Assembly (NCBI GenBank): GCA_030739735.1
Contig: JASLYQ010000002.1
Span: 62,001-126,000, forward strand
From: Alphaproteobacteria bacterium
Lineage (GTDB): Bacteria > Pseudomonadota > Alphaproteobacteria > UBA7887
Direction of reading: 5' to 3'
DNA length: 64,000 nucleotides
The notes beneath the pieces are model-generated. The model did not search any database, was not told the DNA's origin, and was given only the letters and a program-made list of their open reading frames with translations. Within the stretch, counting starts at the first letter, position 1, and each line of letters starts with the position of its first letter. Below are positions 18,469 to 27,974 of this stretch, in pieces. A program made the position numbers and the translations under genes.

Positions 18469-19346
18469 GAGACGCCGACGCACCGTCCGGTCGTTCCGGC
18501 CGGGGCCTCGCCCTGATGTTCGCCGCCACTATCGGCTTCAGTCTGATGCATGCCGCCATCCGGCATTTGTCGGGTCAGCTGCATCCCTTCGAGATGGCGT
18601 TCTTCCGTAACGTCTTCGGCCTGCTGGTGATGGGACCAATCCTGCTACGCTATGGATTAGCGCCCCTGCGCACAGCCCGTTTTCCCCTACACAGCCTGCG
18701 CGCCATCCTCAATCTTGTGGCCATGCTGTGCTTTTTCTATGCACTCAGCATCACGCCGCTGGCGGACGTCGCAGCGCTGTCGTTCATGGCGCCGCTTTTC
18801 GCCACCGTGCTTGCGGTCTTGGTACTTGGCGAAATCGTTCGTATCCACCGCTGGAGCGCCATTCTTTTCGGCTTTGCGGGCGCCTTCGTCGCCATCCGCC
18901 CCGGCTTTGAGGACGTCGGCCTCGGGCCCGTGCTACTGCTCGCCCAAGCGGCCGTGTGGGGCGCCACACTGATCGTCATCAAGATCCTGTGCCGCACGGA
19001 ATCGAGTGTCACCATCGCCGCCTATACGGTACTGCTGATGATCCCGCTCTCGGCCGGCCCGGCGCTGATGCATTGGCAGACGCCAACGCTGGAGCAGCTC
19101 GCCTGGCTGGCACTGATAGGCGTGCTTGGCACCATCGCCCAGATGCTCATGACCCAGGCGCTCAAGGAGACCGAGGCGACGCTGGTACTCTCGCTCGACT
19201 TTTTCAAGCTCGTTTGGGCCACCATGCTCGGCTACTGGCTATTCGGCGAAGTGCCGGACGAGTTCACCTGGATCGGCGGCGTCATGATATTCGCATCCGC
19301 CACCTATATCGCCTATCGTGAAGCCCGCTTGCGCAAGATGGGATAA
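18465..19346 (+). CDS. EamA/DMT-family permease
   Basis: A 293-residue protein with ten predicted membrane helices in two EamA repeats, as in drug/metabolite exporters. Repeat one includes FRNVFGLLVMGPILL and PLADVAALSFMAPLFATVLA; repeat two includes AQMLMTQALKETEATLVLS and ends with WIGGVMIFASATYIAYREAR. The frame can start at a TTG overlapping the GST stop (TTGA) or at ATG 18516; the TTG keeps the first helix complete. The substrate is unknown. Confidence 0.87.
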   Translation: MRDADAPSGRSGRGLALMFAATIGFSLMHAAIRHLSGQLHPFEMAFFRNVFGLLVMGPILLRYGLAPLRTARFPLHSLRAILNLVAMLCFFYALSITPLADVAALSFMAPLFATVLAVLVLGEIVRIHRWSAILFGFAGAFVAIRPGFEDVGLGPVLLLAQAAVWGATLIVIKILCRTESSVTIAAYTVLLMIPLSAGPALMHWQTPTLEQLAWLALIGVLGTIAQMLMTQALKETEATLVLSLDFFKLVWATMLGYWLFGEVPDEFTWIGGVMIFASATYIAYREARLRKMG

Positions 19347-19349
19347 GCC

Positions 19350-19684
19350 TTATGGGACAACATACGACGGCAATGCTGATGATCGTAGCCATGCAGATGT
19401 GATTGGTCTCGGCCGTGTCCATCCAGGTGCTGGCGCATGCCGATCACGACGATGCCCTGTTCGCGCGTCTCGCCATCTCCCTGCTCGGTAGTGAATGGCT
19501 GAGCGGGTACGATTTCCTGACGCCCGTCAAGGAGCCAGTCTATCCGATGTGGCTCGCCGCGGTCTCCTCGGGGCCAAGCGCATGGCCTATCTCGCCCAAT
19601 CGCCGCCACCACGGAATCAGACTTAACCGCTCACATTTTCCAAACCTTGGACTGACCCCCGGTGCAGTTACTCGTGATTTGTAG
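19350..19684 (+). pseudogene. Relic of an integral-membrane (GT39-like) protein
   Basis: Starting from ATG 19350 the frame reads 16 residues and hits TGA, then continues in the same frame with VQ/VLAHADHDDALFARLAI, SEWLSGYD and PVKEPVYPMWLAAVSS. This resembles the first periplasmic loop and second helix of bacterial GT39-type glycosyltransferase-like membrane proteins, where the pattern LFxRLAxSL..WLxxYDxLTxxKxPxYPxWLA recurs (from memory). After about residue 75 the similarity ends. It is a truncated, stop-containing remnant, not an active gene. Confidence 0.45.
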
Positions 19685-19845
19685 GGTAACTGGCACCAGT
19701 ATCTGATACAGGCTAACGCATGAAGTAGCATGCAAATCTAAAAGGCTCGTTTCCGAACAACTAAGCGACTTCCAAAACCTGTCGTCAGCTCAATGAATGC
19801 CGAGATATTCTACAAGCCTTCAAGCTTCACCCGCTACCTCAGACG

Positions 19846-20358
19846 TCAGTCGATTGTGATGATTCCGGAGAACGTGAACTTGCCGGCTCTCCCAGTCGAC
19901 AATGACTCGAAGACCATGTCTCCATTCCCTGATGCATTGGCGTATTTTCCGCTTCCTCCGCTGGCAATCCATTTCACCTGTTCGCCCGGGTGACGGACAT
20001 ATCCCAGTATCAGGTAGTCTGCCTCGGCATCGGAAATAATCATTGCTCCGTAGGCGCCGGTACGCTGTATGTAGCCGCAAGGATTCCCCCAATCTCCCTC
20101 TCCTTTTGACGAGTGATAAACGGCGTCAAGATCGATAACTGCGTGCAAGGCCGGGTTTGTTCTGTCCTTCGGCAAGTAGACGCCCTTTCCCTCCGCGACG
20201 CCTTTGGCATGAAAATCGGTTTCCTCGTTCTGGAGATCGGTAAAGGTGAGGTATGCAACACCTGCCATGTCGATATCTGCAGCGTTTGTAGGCACTGTTA
20301 GTACAGCAGCAAACACCACTGCCATCAGCACGGATATAATCGATAGTATTTTTTTCAT
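19846..20358 (-). CDS. Small secreted protein of unknown function
   Basis: A 170-residue exported protein I do not recognise. Start MKKILSIISVLMAVVFAAVL is a clear Sec signal, with likely cleavage after TNA. The mature part is beta-rich and glycine-rich, and contains one cysteine, a DLQNEETDFHAKGVAEGKG segment, and a C-terminal GKFTFSGIITID strand. An upstream in-frame start at 20436 would bury the signal peptide, so ATG 20358 is preferred. Composition is more AT-rich than the flanking genes. It is monocistronic; the neighbouring genes give no hint of function. Confidence 0.75.
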   Translation of the reverse strand: MKKILSIISVLMAVVFAAVLTVPTNAADIDMAGVAYLTFTDLQNEETDFHAKGVAEGKGVYLPKDRTNPALHAVIDLDAVYHSSKGEGDWGNPCGYIQRTGAYGAMIISDAEADYLILGYVRHPGEQVKWIASGGSGKYANASGNGDMVFESLSTGRAGKFTFSGIITID

Positions 20359-20570
20359 GGTCCCCTCCCATAACGTTTGTCTTCGCGGCATATGGGTGCA
20401 AAGTAGCGTTGTGAACCGCCATTTTCCAGATGCCACTCATACTCGTAAAAACTATACCACAAATCCAGCGCCAAGAGTCCAAAACGGACTGGCGAAAATG
20501 CCGTGCATCACCCCAGAATGGCACCCGCTTCGGCGGATGTTTCTTTTTAATTCCGAATCAGTAGCACCCC

Positions 20571-21596
20571 TCACCCGTTCGGCAGACGCCACCCAGGATC
20601 ATTGGTGAAGGTCTTGCGCAGGCTCGGCCCATCGCGCTCGGGCCGCCAGGCAGCGTCAAGAGCGTTTAGCACCAGACCCTGGATCTCGGCCGGCGTGAAA
20701 TTGTGTACGTCGTGCAGAAGCACGTATTCCTCGACCAGGGTGTTGTGAAACATGCCGGGGTCGTCGGTGTTGATGGTCACAGGAATGCCGGCGTCGTGGT
20801 AGCGGCGCACGGGATGTGCGGCAATATCGGCAACCACGCCCGTCGCCAAATTGGATAGCGGACAAACTTCCAGCGGGATGCCACGCTCAACCAAAAGCGC
20901 AACCAGGCTGGGGTCCTCCTCGGACCGTGTGCCATGGCCAATTCTATCTACCTGCAAGGCCTCGACAACGCGGCGCACGCTGTCAGCGCCAGCCGCCTCA
21001 CCGGCATGGGCGCCGGTCCTGAAGCCGCGGCGGCGGGCATCTTCATATAGCTCGGCATAGGGCTGGGGCGGAAAGCGGTGCTCCGAGCCGCCCATGCCGA
21101 TGCCGACGATACCAAACTCGCGCGCCTCATCTGCTTCGGCGACGGTTCTGGCGCCGCTTTCCGGTCCCAGATCACGAACCAGGTCAGCGATCAGCCAGAC
21201 TTCGACCCCGTCGACCCGGTCGAGACCGCGGCGAATGGCTTGCGCCAGTCCCGTAACACTGAGCTTATTACCGCTGAAACGCGCCGGAGAGAAAAAGATT
21301 TCGGCATAGTGGATATTGTGGCGCACCAGATCAGTCGCAGCCGCCTCAGCGATGAAAGCAAAATCGTCGTATTCCCGCAAAAAATTATTTTTCCACAACC
21401 AGGTTTCTATAAACTCAGAAAAATCGTTATATATCAATCTATCTTGTAAATGTTTTAATGTTTTAATTGAATCGTCACCATTGTATTTCTTAATCAGTTG
21501 AAACAAGGTGTCGAGCGGAATTGCCCCTTCCAAGTGCAGATGCACCTCGGCCTTAGGTAAGGCCTGTAGCCAAGCCTGAAGATCGAATTTGCTCAT
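20571..21596 (-). CDS. add: Adenosine deaminase
   Basis: A 341-residue amidohydrolase-superfamily enzyme that deaminates adenosine (or adenine in the ADE branch). Visible residues: the zinc-binding HxH in EVHLHLEGA, the GIGMGGSEHRFPP region, TGAHAGEAAG with the catalytic His/Glu, DRIGHGTR, and the late zinc aspartate in TINTDDPGMFHN. The segment coding residues about 35-75 is noticeably AT-rich compared with the rest of the gene. The start overlaps the stop of the ArfB-like gene (ATGA). Confidence 0.93.
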   Translation of the reverse strand: MSKFDLQAWLQALPKAEVHLHLEGAIPLDTLFQLIKKYNGDDSIKTLKHLQDRLIYNDFSEFIETWLWKNNFLREYDDFAFIAEAAATDLVRHNIHYAEIFFSPARFSGNKLSVTGLAQAIRRGLDRVDGVEVWLIADLVRDLGPESGARTVAEADEAREFGIVGIGMGGSEHRFPPQPYAELYEDARRRGFRTGAHAGEAAGADSVRRVVEALQVDRIGHGTRSEEDPSLVALLVERGIPLEVCPLSNLATGVVADIAAHPVRRYHDAGIPVTINTDDPGMFHNTLVEEYVLLHDVHNFTPAEIQGLVLNALDAAWRPERDGPSLRKTFTNDPGWRLPNG

Positions 21597-22027
21597 TGGG
21601 ACTCTCGTTGGACCCGCGCACGCAAGCTCTTGAGCACAGAGCGTCGGCGTTTTATCTCGAGACGACGTTTGCGAGCCCCGACAGGCACACCGCGCCGACG
21701 GCGGGGCTTGGGCGGATCCGCCGCCTCGCGCACCAAGGCCACCAGCCTGTCAAGTGCATCGCGGCGATTGCGAGCCTGGGTGCGAAAGCGCCGTGCATCT
21801 ATGGTCAGGACGCCACTGGCGTCAGCGCGCCGGCCGGCCAGCACCAGTAGACGCTCGCTGACCGCCTCGCTCAGCGAAAGCGATCCCGCGGCATCGAAGC
21901 GCAGCTGTACCGCGCTACTGGTCTTGTTGACCTTCTGCCCGCCCGGCCCCGAGGCACGTACGAAGCGCCAGACAAGTTCGTTCTCGTCCAGGCTGATGTG
22001 TTCGGTCACAACTATGGGCTCTGACAT
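21593..22027 (-). CDS. arfB: ArfB/YaeJ-type peptidyl-tRNA hydrolase (ribosome rescue)
   Basis: A 144-residue release-factor-like protein. The GGQ catalytic motif is in ASGPGGQKVNKTSSAVQL near residue 30. The C-terminal tail is strongly basic (KPRRRRGVP...RKRRLEIKRRR), which in ArfB inserts in the mRNA channel of stalled ribosomes. Length and layout match the family. ATG 22027 (MSEPIVV) is preferred to a start 36 bases upstream because family members begin near that residue. It is coupled by overlap to adenosine deaminase. Confidence 0.92.
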   Translation of the reverse strand: MSEPIVVTEHISLDENELVWRFVRASGPGGQKVNKTSSAVQLRFDAAGSLSLSEAVSERLLVLAGRRADASGVLTIDARRFRTQARNRRDALDRLVALVREAADPPKPRRRRGVPVGARKRRLEIKRRRSVLKSLRARVQRESQ

Positions 22028-22253
22028 GATGCCCACTATATCGTCCTTAACGGGTGGCACCACGATCGCAATCCGTCCGTCCGGACGCTACCCTAGGGAT
22101 AGAATGGAAGTACCAGCGCGCACAAAGAAGAGCGCAACCATAGACAACTCGAGGCGAGCCTTCCCATCGGCCGAATAGAACGAGGTGGAATGTCGGCTCG
22201 AGTCGTGTCGCGATAGGCGCCAGTAGCGTGTCACTCGACCAAGTATGAGCTTC

Positions 22254-23870
22254 CTAGGGGTTGTCGAATTCTCTTTTCGGTCCAAGGTAGTACCACCAGT
22301 TCAGAACCAGACAGACAAGGTAAAAAACCGCAAACCCATAAAGAGCGTATTGCGGCGTAGCCGCTTTTATCTGCTCACTGAACACCTGGGGTATGATAAA
22401 GGCGCCGTAGGCCGCTACCGCCGAAGTCCAGCCCAAGGCCGGTCCCGCTTGCTCCTTTGGAAAGATCATGGCAATGGTTCGGAAGGTCGAGCCGTTACCT
22501 ATCCCGGAGCCGGCAAATAGCAGCAGAAAAAGCAGGAAGAACGGCACGAAGTAGTCTTCCGGCGTCGCAGATTGATAAGCAGCCTGCATGAAATAAGCCA
22601 CGCCAAAGGCGCTCACGATCATCAGGACGGTGATGACCTGAGTGACCTTGGCCCCGCCGACCTTATCCGAGATCCAGCCACCGATGGGACGTATCAGAGC
22701 TCCGATGAAGGGGCCAAGCCAAGCGAACATCAGGGCGCTCGGGCCATTCGGATTGAGGGTGTCGTGCGTCAGGACGCCATCGACCTCAAGGTGCTGGTAT
22801 CCGAAGATGACCTTTATGGCGAGTGGAAAAGCAGCTGAATAGCCAATGAAGGAACCGAAGGTCATGGTGTATATGACACTCATGACCCAGGTATGCTTAT
22901 TCTTGAAAATTCCGTACTGGCGCCGAAGATTGTCTTTGACGAAAAAGCACACGTAGTAAAGCAGGAGGACCGTCGCGGCGATAACGCCGAGGAGTACGAA
23001 CCACTTAGACCATATTGGCCAGCCCAAGCCGATCGGCGCCGGAAGAATCAAGAAGAGACCGCTGGCAGCAGTGACGAACCCTACCAAGAGCATCGCTGTG
23101 ATACGGGAGAACGCACCCAGCGGACCGCCGGCTACTACCGGTGTCACATCCTGCGTTCGGATGTTGTTCATACCAAACCAACCGGCGAAGGCCAGCGGCA
23201 CGAGAAGGATCAGCCAGACAAAGCCGGCGTTTTGAATCCAGGTTTGCGAGCCGGCCGGAATCTTGCCAACCAACGTGCCGGAGGTGCTTTGCAAGGTCAT
23301 GGGATCGCCCGTCAGCGATCCAAAAACACCAAAAGTCATCACCAGCGGCACCAATATTTGCATGGTCGTCACACCGGCATTGCCGAGTCCCGCGTTCAGG
23401 CCGAGCGCCAGGCCTTGTACGCGCTTGGGAAAGAAAAAGCTGATGTTGGACATCGACGAGGCAAAATTGCCTCCGCCGAATCCCGATAGCAAGGCCAGCA
23501 CTTGGAAAACCCATAGCGGCGTTTCCATGTCCTGCAGCGCGATGCCCGTCCCGACGGCTGGAATCATCAGTAGAGCGGTGGTGAAAAAGATGGTATTTCG
23601 ACCGCCAGCGATGCGGATGAAAAACGTGCTCGGAATGCGGAGCGTAGCACCGCAGAACCCAGCGATCGCAGAGAGCATGAACAACTCGGACTTGGCAAAG
23701 GGAAAGCCAAGATTGAGCATTTGTACCGTTATGATGCCCCAGTACAGCCAAACCGCGAATCCGCAAAGCAAGCTGGGGATCGATATCCAAAGGTTGCGTC
23801 TAGCGATGCGCTTCCCGGTCGAACTCCAGAATGCATCATCCTCGACGTCCCATTTTTCGATATTAGTCAT
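22254..23870 (-). CDS. narK: NarK2-type nitrate/nitrite MFS transporter
   Basis: A 538-residue MFS protein of the nitrate/nitrite porter family. It has two nitrate-signature glycine-rich helices: GFGGGNFASSMSNISFFFPK (with GLALGLNAGLGNAG following) and FAGSGIGNGSTFRTIAMIFP. It closely parallels the second half of the fused transporter upstream, indicating tandem duplication. ATG 23870 follows a GGGAAAG ribosome site and matches the beginning of the equivalent half of the fusion. Last gene of the nar operon, likely nitrate/nitrite exchange. Confidence 0.88.
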   Translation of the reverse strand: MTNIEKWDVEDDAFWSSTGKRIARRNLWISIPSLLCGFAVWLYWGIITVQMLNLGFPFAKSELFMLSAIAGFCGATLRIPSTFFIRIAGGRNTIFFTTALLMIPAVGTGIALQDMETPLWVFQVLALLSGFGGGNFASSMSNISFFFPKRVQGLALGLNAGLGNAGVTTMQILVPLVMTFGVFGSLTGDPMTLQSTSGTLVGKIPAGSQTWIQNAGFVWLILLVPLAFAGWFGMNNIRTQDVTPVVAGGPLGAFSRITAMLLVGFVTAASGLFLILPAPIGLGWPIWSKWFVLLGVIAATVLLLYYVCFFVKDNLRRQYGIFKNKHTWVMSVIYTMTFGSFIGYSAAFPLAIKVIFGYQHLEVDGVLTHDTLNPNGPSALMFAWLGPFIGALIRPIGGWISDKVGGAKVTQVITVLMIVSAFGVAYFMQAAYQSATPEDYFVPFFLLFLLLFAGSGIGNGSTFRTIAMIFPKEQAGPALGWTSAVAAYGAFIIPQVFSEQIKAATPQYALYGFAVFYLVCLVLNWWYYLGPKREFDNP

Positions 23871-23925
23871 TTTACTTTCCCATTGCTTTGCTTGGCGTGA
23901 CTGACCGTGCCTGTTCGAGCTCGCA

Positions 23926-26625
23926 TCAGTCGCACCTGACCTCGGCTCCCTGACGCCTGTACCACCACCAGGTAACAAACAAACAAGCCAGGTAGAACGC
24001 TATGAAGAAGAATAGGGCCGACCGCGGGCTGCCTGTGTTCTCGATAGACACGGCAACCATTGCCGGAATGATGAACATCGCCAGCGCCCCGATCGAGGCG
24101 GTAAAGCCTAGCGCCACGGATGCTTCGATCTCTCCGGTCGATATGGAAGTATCTCGCGCGACCTCAGATTGGCTCACCGCTCGGCCCTCGTGAAGCTTGC
24201 GAAATACGGCCGGTACGAGATGGAAGACCGATCCGTTGCCGACGCCAGCGGTGAAGAACAGCGCCACGAAAACCAGGAAAAAACTGTTCGCGTCACCGCC
24301 GGACCCGGCCGGCAGACTCAGCAACAGACCAACCGCCGCCAGCGCCATGCCCGCAAAGCTCCAGACCGTCACTTTGGCCCCGCCGATGCGATCTGCCAGC
24401 CAACCCCCGAGCGGCCGAACCATGGCCCCCAGCAGTGGCCCGACGAAGACCCACCGAACCATCTCCGACTGTGGAAACAGGGCATAGATAAGGATGGGAA
24501 AGGCGACAGAAAAGCCGATGAAAGAGCCGAAAGTACCGGTATAGAGGCAGGCCAGAACCCAGGCGTGTTTGCGGCGAAAGATCACGGCCTGTTCCGCAAA
24601 CGTCGCCCGCGCCTCGCGAATGTTGTCCTGGCCCAAGGCAGCGGCAAAGGTGGCGCCGAGTATAAACGGCACCCAGGCGAAGCCAGCATTCTGCAACCAA
24701 ACCTTGCTCACCGCATCGCCGTCGACACGGGTCTGGGGCTCGCCGCCCAGGATGGTGAAGGCGCCGGCATAGATCACCAGAGGCACCACCGCCTGCACCA
24801 GACCGATGCCAAGATTTCCGATTCCAGCGCTCCAGCCCAGAGCGGCACCTTGCATGCGCTGGGGAAAGAATAAGCTGATATTGGCCATACTGCTGGAGAA
24901 ATTACCGCCACCAAACCCACATAGTATAGCAATGATAAAAAATATGACGTAATCAGTGCTTGGATCCTGAACTGCCAAGGCCATCCACATGGTCGGGATC
25001 AGCAACGATGCGGTGCTGAACACGGTCCAGTTCCTGCCCCCGAAAACGGGCACGAAGAAGGAATAGAGCAGGCGCAACGCGGCGCCCGAAAGACCTGGTG
25101 CAGCTGCCAGCCAGAAAAGCTGACTTGTCGTGAACTCGAAGCCGACACGCGGCAATTCGACAACCACCACGCTCCAGACCGTCCACACTGCGAGAGACAA
25201 CAGCAACGGCGGCATGGAAAAGATCATGTTACGCAGGGCAATAGCCCGCCCGGTCTTTTCCCAGAAGGCCCTGTCTTCTGGGCGCCAGTATCTCAGCCAG
25301 CTGCCGCGACGCTGCGCCGCTGCCTCCACCTCATCGCGGATCACCTGTTCCCGAAATTCGGTGTTATTTCGCAGCATTTCTAGGCGCTCTTGCCTAGCGG
25401 CAGCCCAGGTCCAGATCATCACCCCTGCAAGAACAGCATACATCACCATGAAGGTACTGCTGCGCACACCCGAGGCGTCCGCTGCGATTCCGAATATGAT
25501 TGGCAAAGTGAAACCGCCGAGGCCACCAATCACACCGACCAGCCCACCTACCGCACCCATATTGCCAGGATATCCGTCGGCCAGACTGCGATAGACGCTG
25601 GCCCCGCCTATGCCCATGGCGATGCCAACAATAAAGATTAGGAAGGTGAAGAAAATTACGCTAACGGCAAGATTGAATGTAATATCGCCAGATATTCCAT
25701 GAACGGTGAAGGTAGTTGCCGGGTAGGAGAGAAAAAACAGACAAATTATCGAAACCCAAAATACCCACCAAGTAACGTTATCACCGCCCCATTTATCCGA
25801 GAACCAACCACCCAGGGCCCGGATCACGCCAGCTGGCAGCGTAAATGCCAATGCGATATACGACGCCTGCATCAAGCTCAGCTCGTATTCCTGCATGTAG
25901 TATTTTGGCAACCACAGGGCCAACGCCACGAATCCGCCGAACACGGAGTAATAGGCAAGACCGTATCGCCACACTCTCTGATCCCGCAGAGGCACGAGTT
26001 GGTCGACAAGCCGCGGCAGATTTCCCTCTCGTCGACGCTCCTCCAGCAGCGGATCGGGATAGGTGAACAGCCAAAAAAGGATAGCCATCACCAGCATTAC
26101 TACCGAGTAAATTTCCGGTACTGTGCGCCAGCCAAAGGTCACTACTATCAGCGGAGCAACTAAGTTCGTCACGGCCGCACCGGCGTTGCCGGCGCCGAAT
26201 ATTCCCATCGCCGTGCCTTGCTGCCGTTTGCTGAACCAAGCCGAGGTATAGGCGATGCCGATGGCGAAGGAGCCGCCGGCAAGGCCCACAAACAGGCCGA
26301 TGATGAGGTATTGCCAATACTGATCCGCGAAAGCCAAGCCATAAGTCGACGCGGCAACCAGGAGCATCTGTATAAAGTAGACGATACGCCCGCCGAAACG
26401 GTCGGTTAGAAGGCCAAGTGGCAAACGCACCAAAGAGCCGGTAAGTATAGGTGTTGCAACCAAAAGCCCAAACTCGGTCTCGTTCAGATCGAGCTCACCC
26501 TTGATCTTGATGCCAATGATTGAAAACATCGTCCAAACCATGAAGTTGACCGTAAAGGCCACCGTACTCATGGTTAGGACGGTGTATTGTTTCCTTTTCT
26601 CGTAGTGAAAGCTATCGCTGGGCAT
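23926..26625 (-). CDS. narK: Fused NarK1-NarK2 nitrate/nitrite transporter
   Basis: An 899-residue protein made of two complete MFS transporters, as described for the NarK of Paracoccus. Residues about 1-420 are NarK1-like (proton-linked nitrate uptake: signature GAGNAGAAVTNLVAP and GGLVGVIGGLGGFTLP). A cytosolic linker with WLRYWRPEDRAFWEKTG follows. Residues about 460-890 are NarK2-like (nitrate/nitrite antiport: GFGGGNFSSSMANISLFFPQ and GVGNGSVFHLVPAVF). Location directly after narI and before another narK2-like gene gives three transporter units in the operon. Confidence 0.92.
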   Translation of the reverse strand: MPSDSFHYEKRKQYTVLTMSTVAFTVNFMVWTMFSIIGIKIKGELDLNETEFGLLVATPILTGSLVRLPLGLLTDRFGGRIVYFIQMLLVAASTYGLAFADQYWQYLIIGLFVGLAGGSFAIGIAYTSAWFSKRQQGTAMGIFGAGNAGAAVTNLVAPLIVVTFGWRTVPEIYSVVMLVMAILFWLFTYPDPLLEERRREGNLPRLVDQLVPLRDQRVWRYGLAYYSVFGGFVALALWLPKYYMQEYELSLMQASYIALAFTLPAGVIRALGGWFSDKWGGDNVTWWVFWVSIICLFFLSYPATTFTVHGISGDITFNLAVSVIFFTFLIFIVGIAMGIGGASVYRSLADGYPGNMGAVGGLVGVIGGLGGFTLPIIFGIAADASGVRSSTFMVMYAVLAGVMIWTWAAARQERLEMLRNNTEFREQVIRDEVEAAAQRRGSWLRYWRPEDRAFWEKTGRAIALRNMIFSMPPLLLSLAVWTVWSVVVVELPRVGFEFTTSQLFWLAAAPGLSGAALRLLYSFFVPVFGGRNWTVFSTASLLIPTMWMALAVQDPSTDYVIFFIIAILCGFGGGNFSSSMANISLFFPQRMQGAALGWSAGIGNLGIGLVQAVVPLVIYAGAFTILGGEPQTRVDGDAVSKVWLQNAGFAWVPFILGATFAAALGQDNIREARATFAEQAVIFRRKHAWVLACLYTGTFGSFIGFSVAFPILIYALFPQSEMVRWVFVGPLLGAMVRPLGGWLADRIGGAKVTVWSFAGMALAAVGLLLSLPAGSGGDANSFFLVFVALFFTAGVGNGSVFHLVPAVFRKLHEGRAVSQSEVARDTSISTGEIEASVALGFTASIGALAMFIIPAMVAVSIENTGSPRSALFFFIAFYLACLFVTWWWYRRQGAEVRCD

Positions 26626-26661
26626 CTGCGCCGAGCTCTTTAGTAAATTTTCATCAGCCTC

Positions 26662-27360
26662 TTATTTTTTTAGTGCAACGTATCGTCTCATAGAAATAAA
26701 TGGCCTCGTAAAGTATGCGAATGGATAGCTGAATATATGCACCAGCTTGGTGAAAGGTAGATAGCTGAAAAAGATCAATGCAACAATTACATGCAGCTGG
26801 TTCACCAACGGAGCACCCGCAATCATGGAAGCATCGGGCTGCAGCTTGAAAATGCTGCCGAGCCATGGTCCAACCGAATAGGATATTCCGAAAAGCCTTT
26901 CGACGGCAGACTGATAAAGCCCGAGACCACTGATTAAGATCAAGAACAGTAGGATGATATAATCATCCAGCTTGCTCATGGCCCTCACTTGCGGAATGGC
27001 CATTCTCCGTAGGAAAGCCCAAACAATTCCATAGAAAAACAGAACGCCGCCACCAAGTCCCGCCCATTGGAAAAAGTTGACCCAGGACGCCAGGTTGTAA
27101 GCACCACCGATAAAGCCGATGATGTGCGCGAAAAACAGGATGATTATGCCCCAGTGCAGGCACAAGGACGCTGGGCCAATCGATGCCCTACCGAAGAATC
27201 CGGTGGAGCGGGTAGTCCATAGGTAGTCACCGCGGACGGACAGATCCCACTTGCCGCGATAGCTGCTCATCATGCCGCTACAGCCGCGATATATCGTGCC
27301 ACCAACCAAAAACAAGATGGCGATGTACGGCAGTCCAATGAAAAAGAAGTTCTCCCACAT
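26662..27360 (-). CDS. narI: Respiratory nitrate reductase gamma subunit (cytochrome b)
   Basis: A 232-residue membrane protein with five helices, the dihaem cytochrome b that oxidises quinol and passes electrons to NarH. Histidines likely to bind haem are in SLCLHWGIIILFFAHIIGF and, near the end, NQLHVIVALIFFSYLPFTKLVH. The C-terminus FSYPFAYFTRPFISMRR is typical. It follows narJ by 17 bases. Base composition is AT-rich like the rest of the nar block. Confidence 0.93.
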   Translation of the reverse strand: MWENFFFIGLPYIAILFLVGGTIYRGCSGMMSSYRGKWDLSVRGDYLWTTRSTGFFGRASIGPASLCLHWGIIILFFAHIIGFIGGAYNLASWVNFFQWAGLGGGVLFFYGIVWAFLRRMAIPQVRAMSKLDDYIILLFLILISGLGLYQSAVERLFGISYSVGPWLGSIFKLQPDASMIAGAPLVNQLHVIVALIFFSYLPFTKLVHIFSYPFAYFTRPFISMRRYVALKK

Positions 27361-27377
27361 AGCTATTCACCCTGTGT

Positions 27378-27974
27378 TTAGTTTATTCCCACGTGGGTTG
27401 CGCTCTTTTCAATACTTATGACATTTGCTAACGCATCGAGCAGGTGTAGATACGGCGTCTCCAGCTCCTCCAGACGGTGGCGCAGCGGAGGCAGAAACGG
27501 CAGGAAATACTCGTTGATGAGCTTATCTCGTATCGGGTCCTCCATGGACTCGGTGCTCAGTGCAAGAAAATCCACCATCATTGGCAGGTAGTCAGGCAAC
27601 TCTATTCCATTCGGCTGCCGACCAAAGTGCTTGTAGATACCGACCAGGTCGATCATGTAGCCGTTCCTGTCGGAAATGGCAGCACTGGCACAGGTCTTGG
27701 GCTCGTCGTATGTGTGACTCCCCAGATACAGAGAACACTGAGGATCCAACTCGAACAGCTCGATATACTCTTCCTCCGAGATATCGTTCTCACCGAGAAA
27801 CGTGGAGAGCAGCGTGGCGCTCGGCGCGTCGATGGCCCGCAACCTCTCAATAACCTCTGCAGCGATCTTTCTGCCTTCATCACGCTCCGCATCCGAATCG
27901 GGCGGGCTGCACCACAATTCCGCTATGAGAGCGTAAACCTCTCCCAGGGTCTCGGTTTCAGCCATATTATTCAT
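27378..27974 (-). CDS. narJ: Nitrate reductase molybdenum cofactor assembly chaperone
   Basis: A 198-residue acidic, helical protein of the TorD/NarJ family that holds apo-NarGH for cofactor insertion. The region DPQCSLYLGSHTYDEP and ELPDYLPMMVDFLAL (the ELPD.LP motif) are NarJ hallmarks. The start at 27974 overlaps the end of narH by 8 bases; an alternative ATG lies 9 bases on. It sits in the standard order narGHJI. Confidence 0.9.
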   Translation of the reverse strand: MNNMAETETLGEVYALIAELWCSPPDSDAERDEGRKIAAEVIERLRAIDAPSATLLSTFLGENDISEEEYIELFELDPQCSLYLGSHTYDEPKTCASAAISDRNGYMIDLVGIYKHFGRQPNGIELPDYLPMMVDFLALSTESMEDPIRDKLINEYFLPFLPPLRHRLEELETPYLHLLDALANVISIEKSATHVGIN

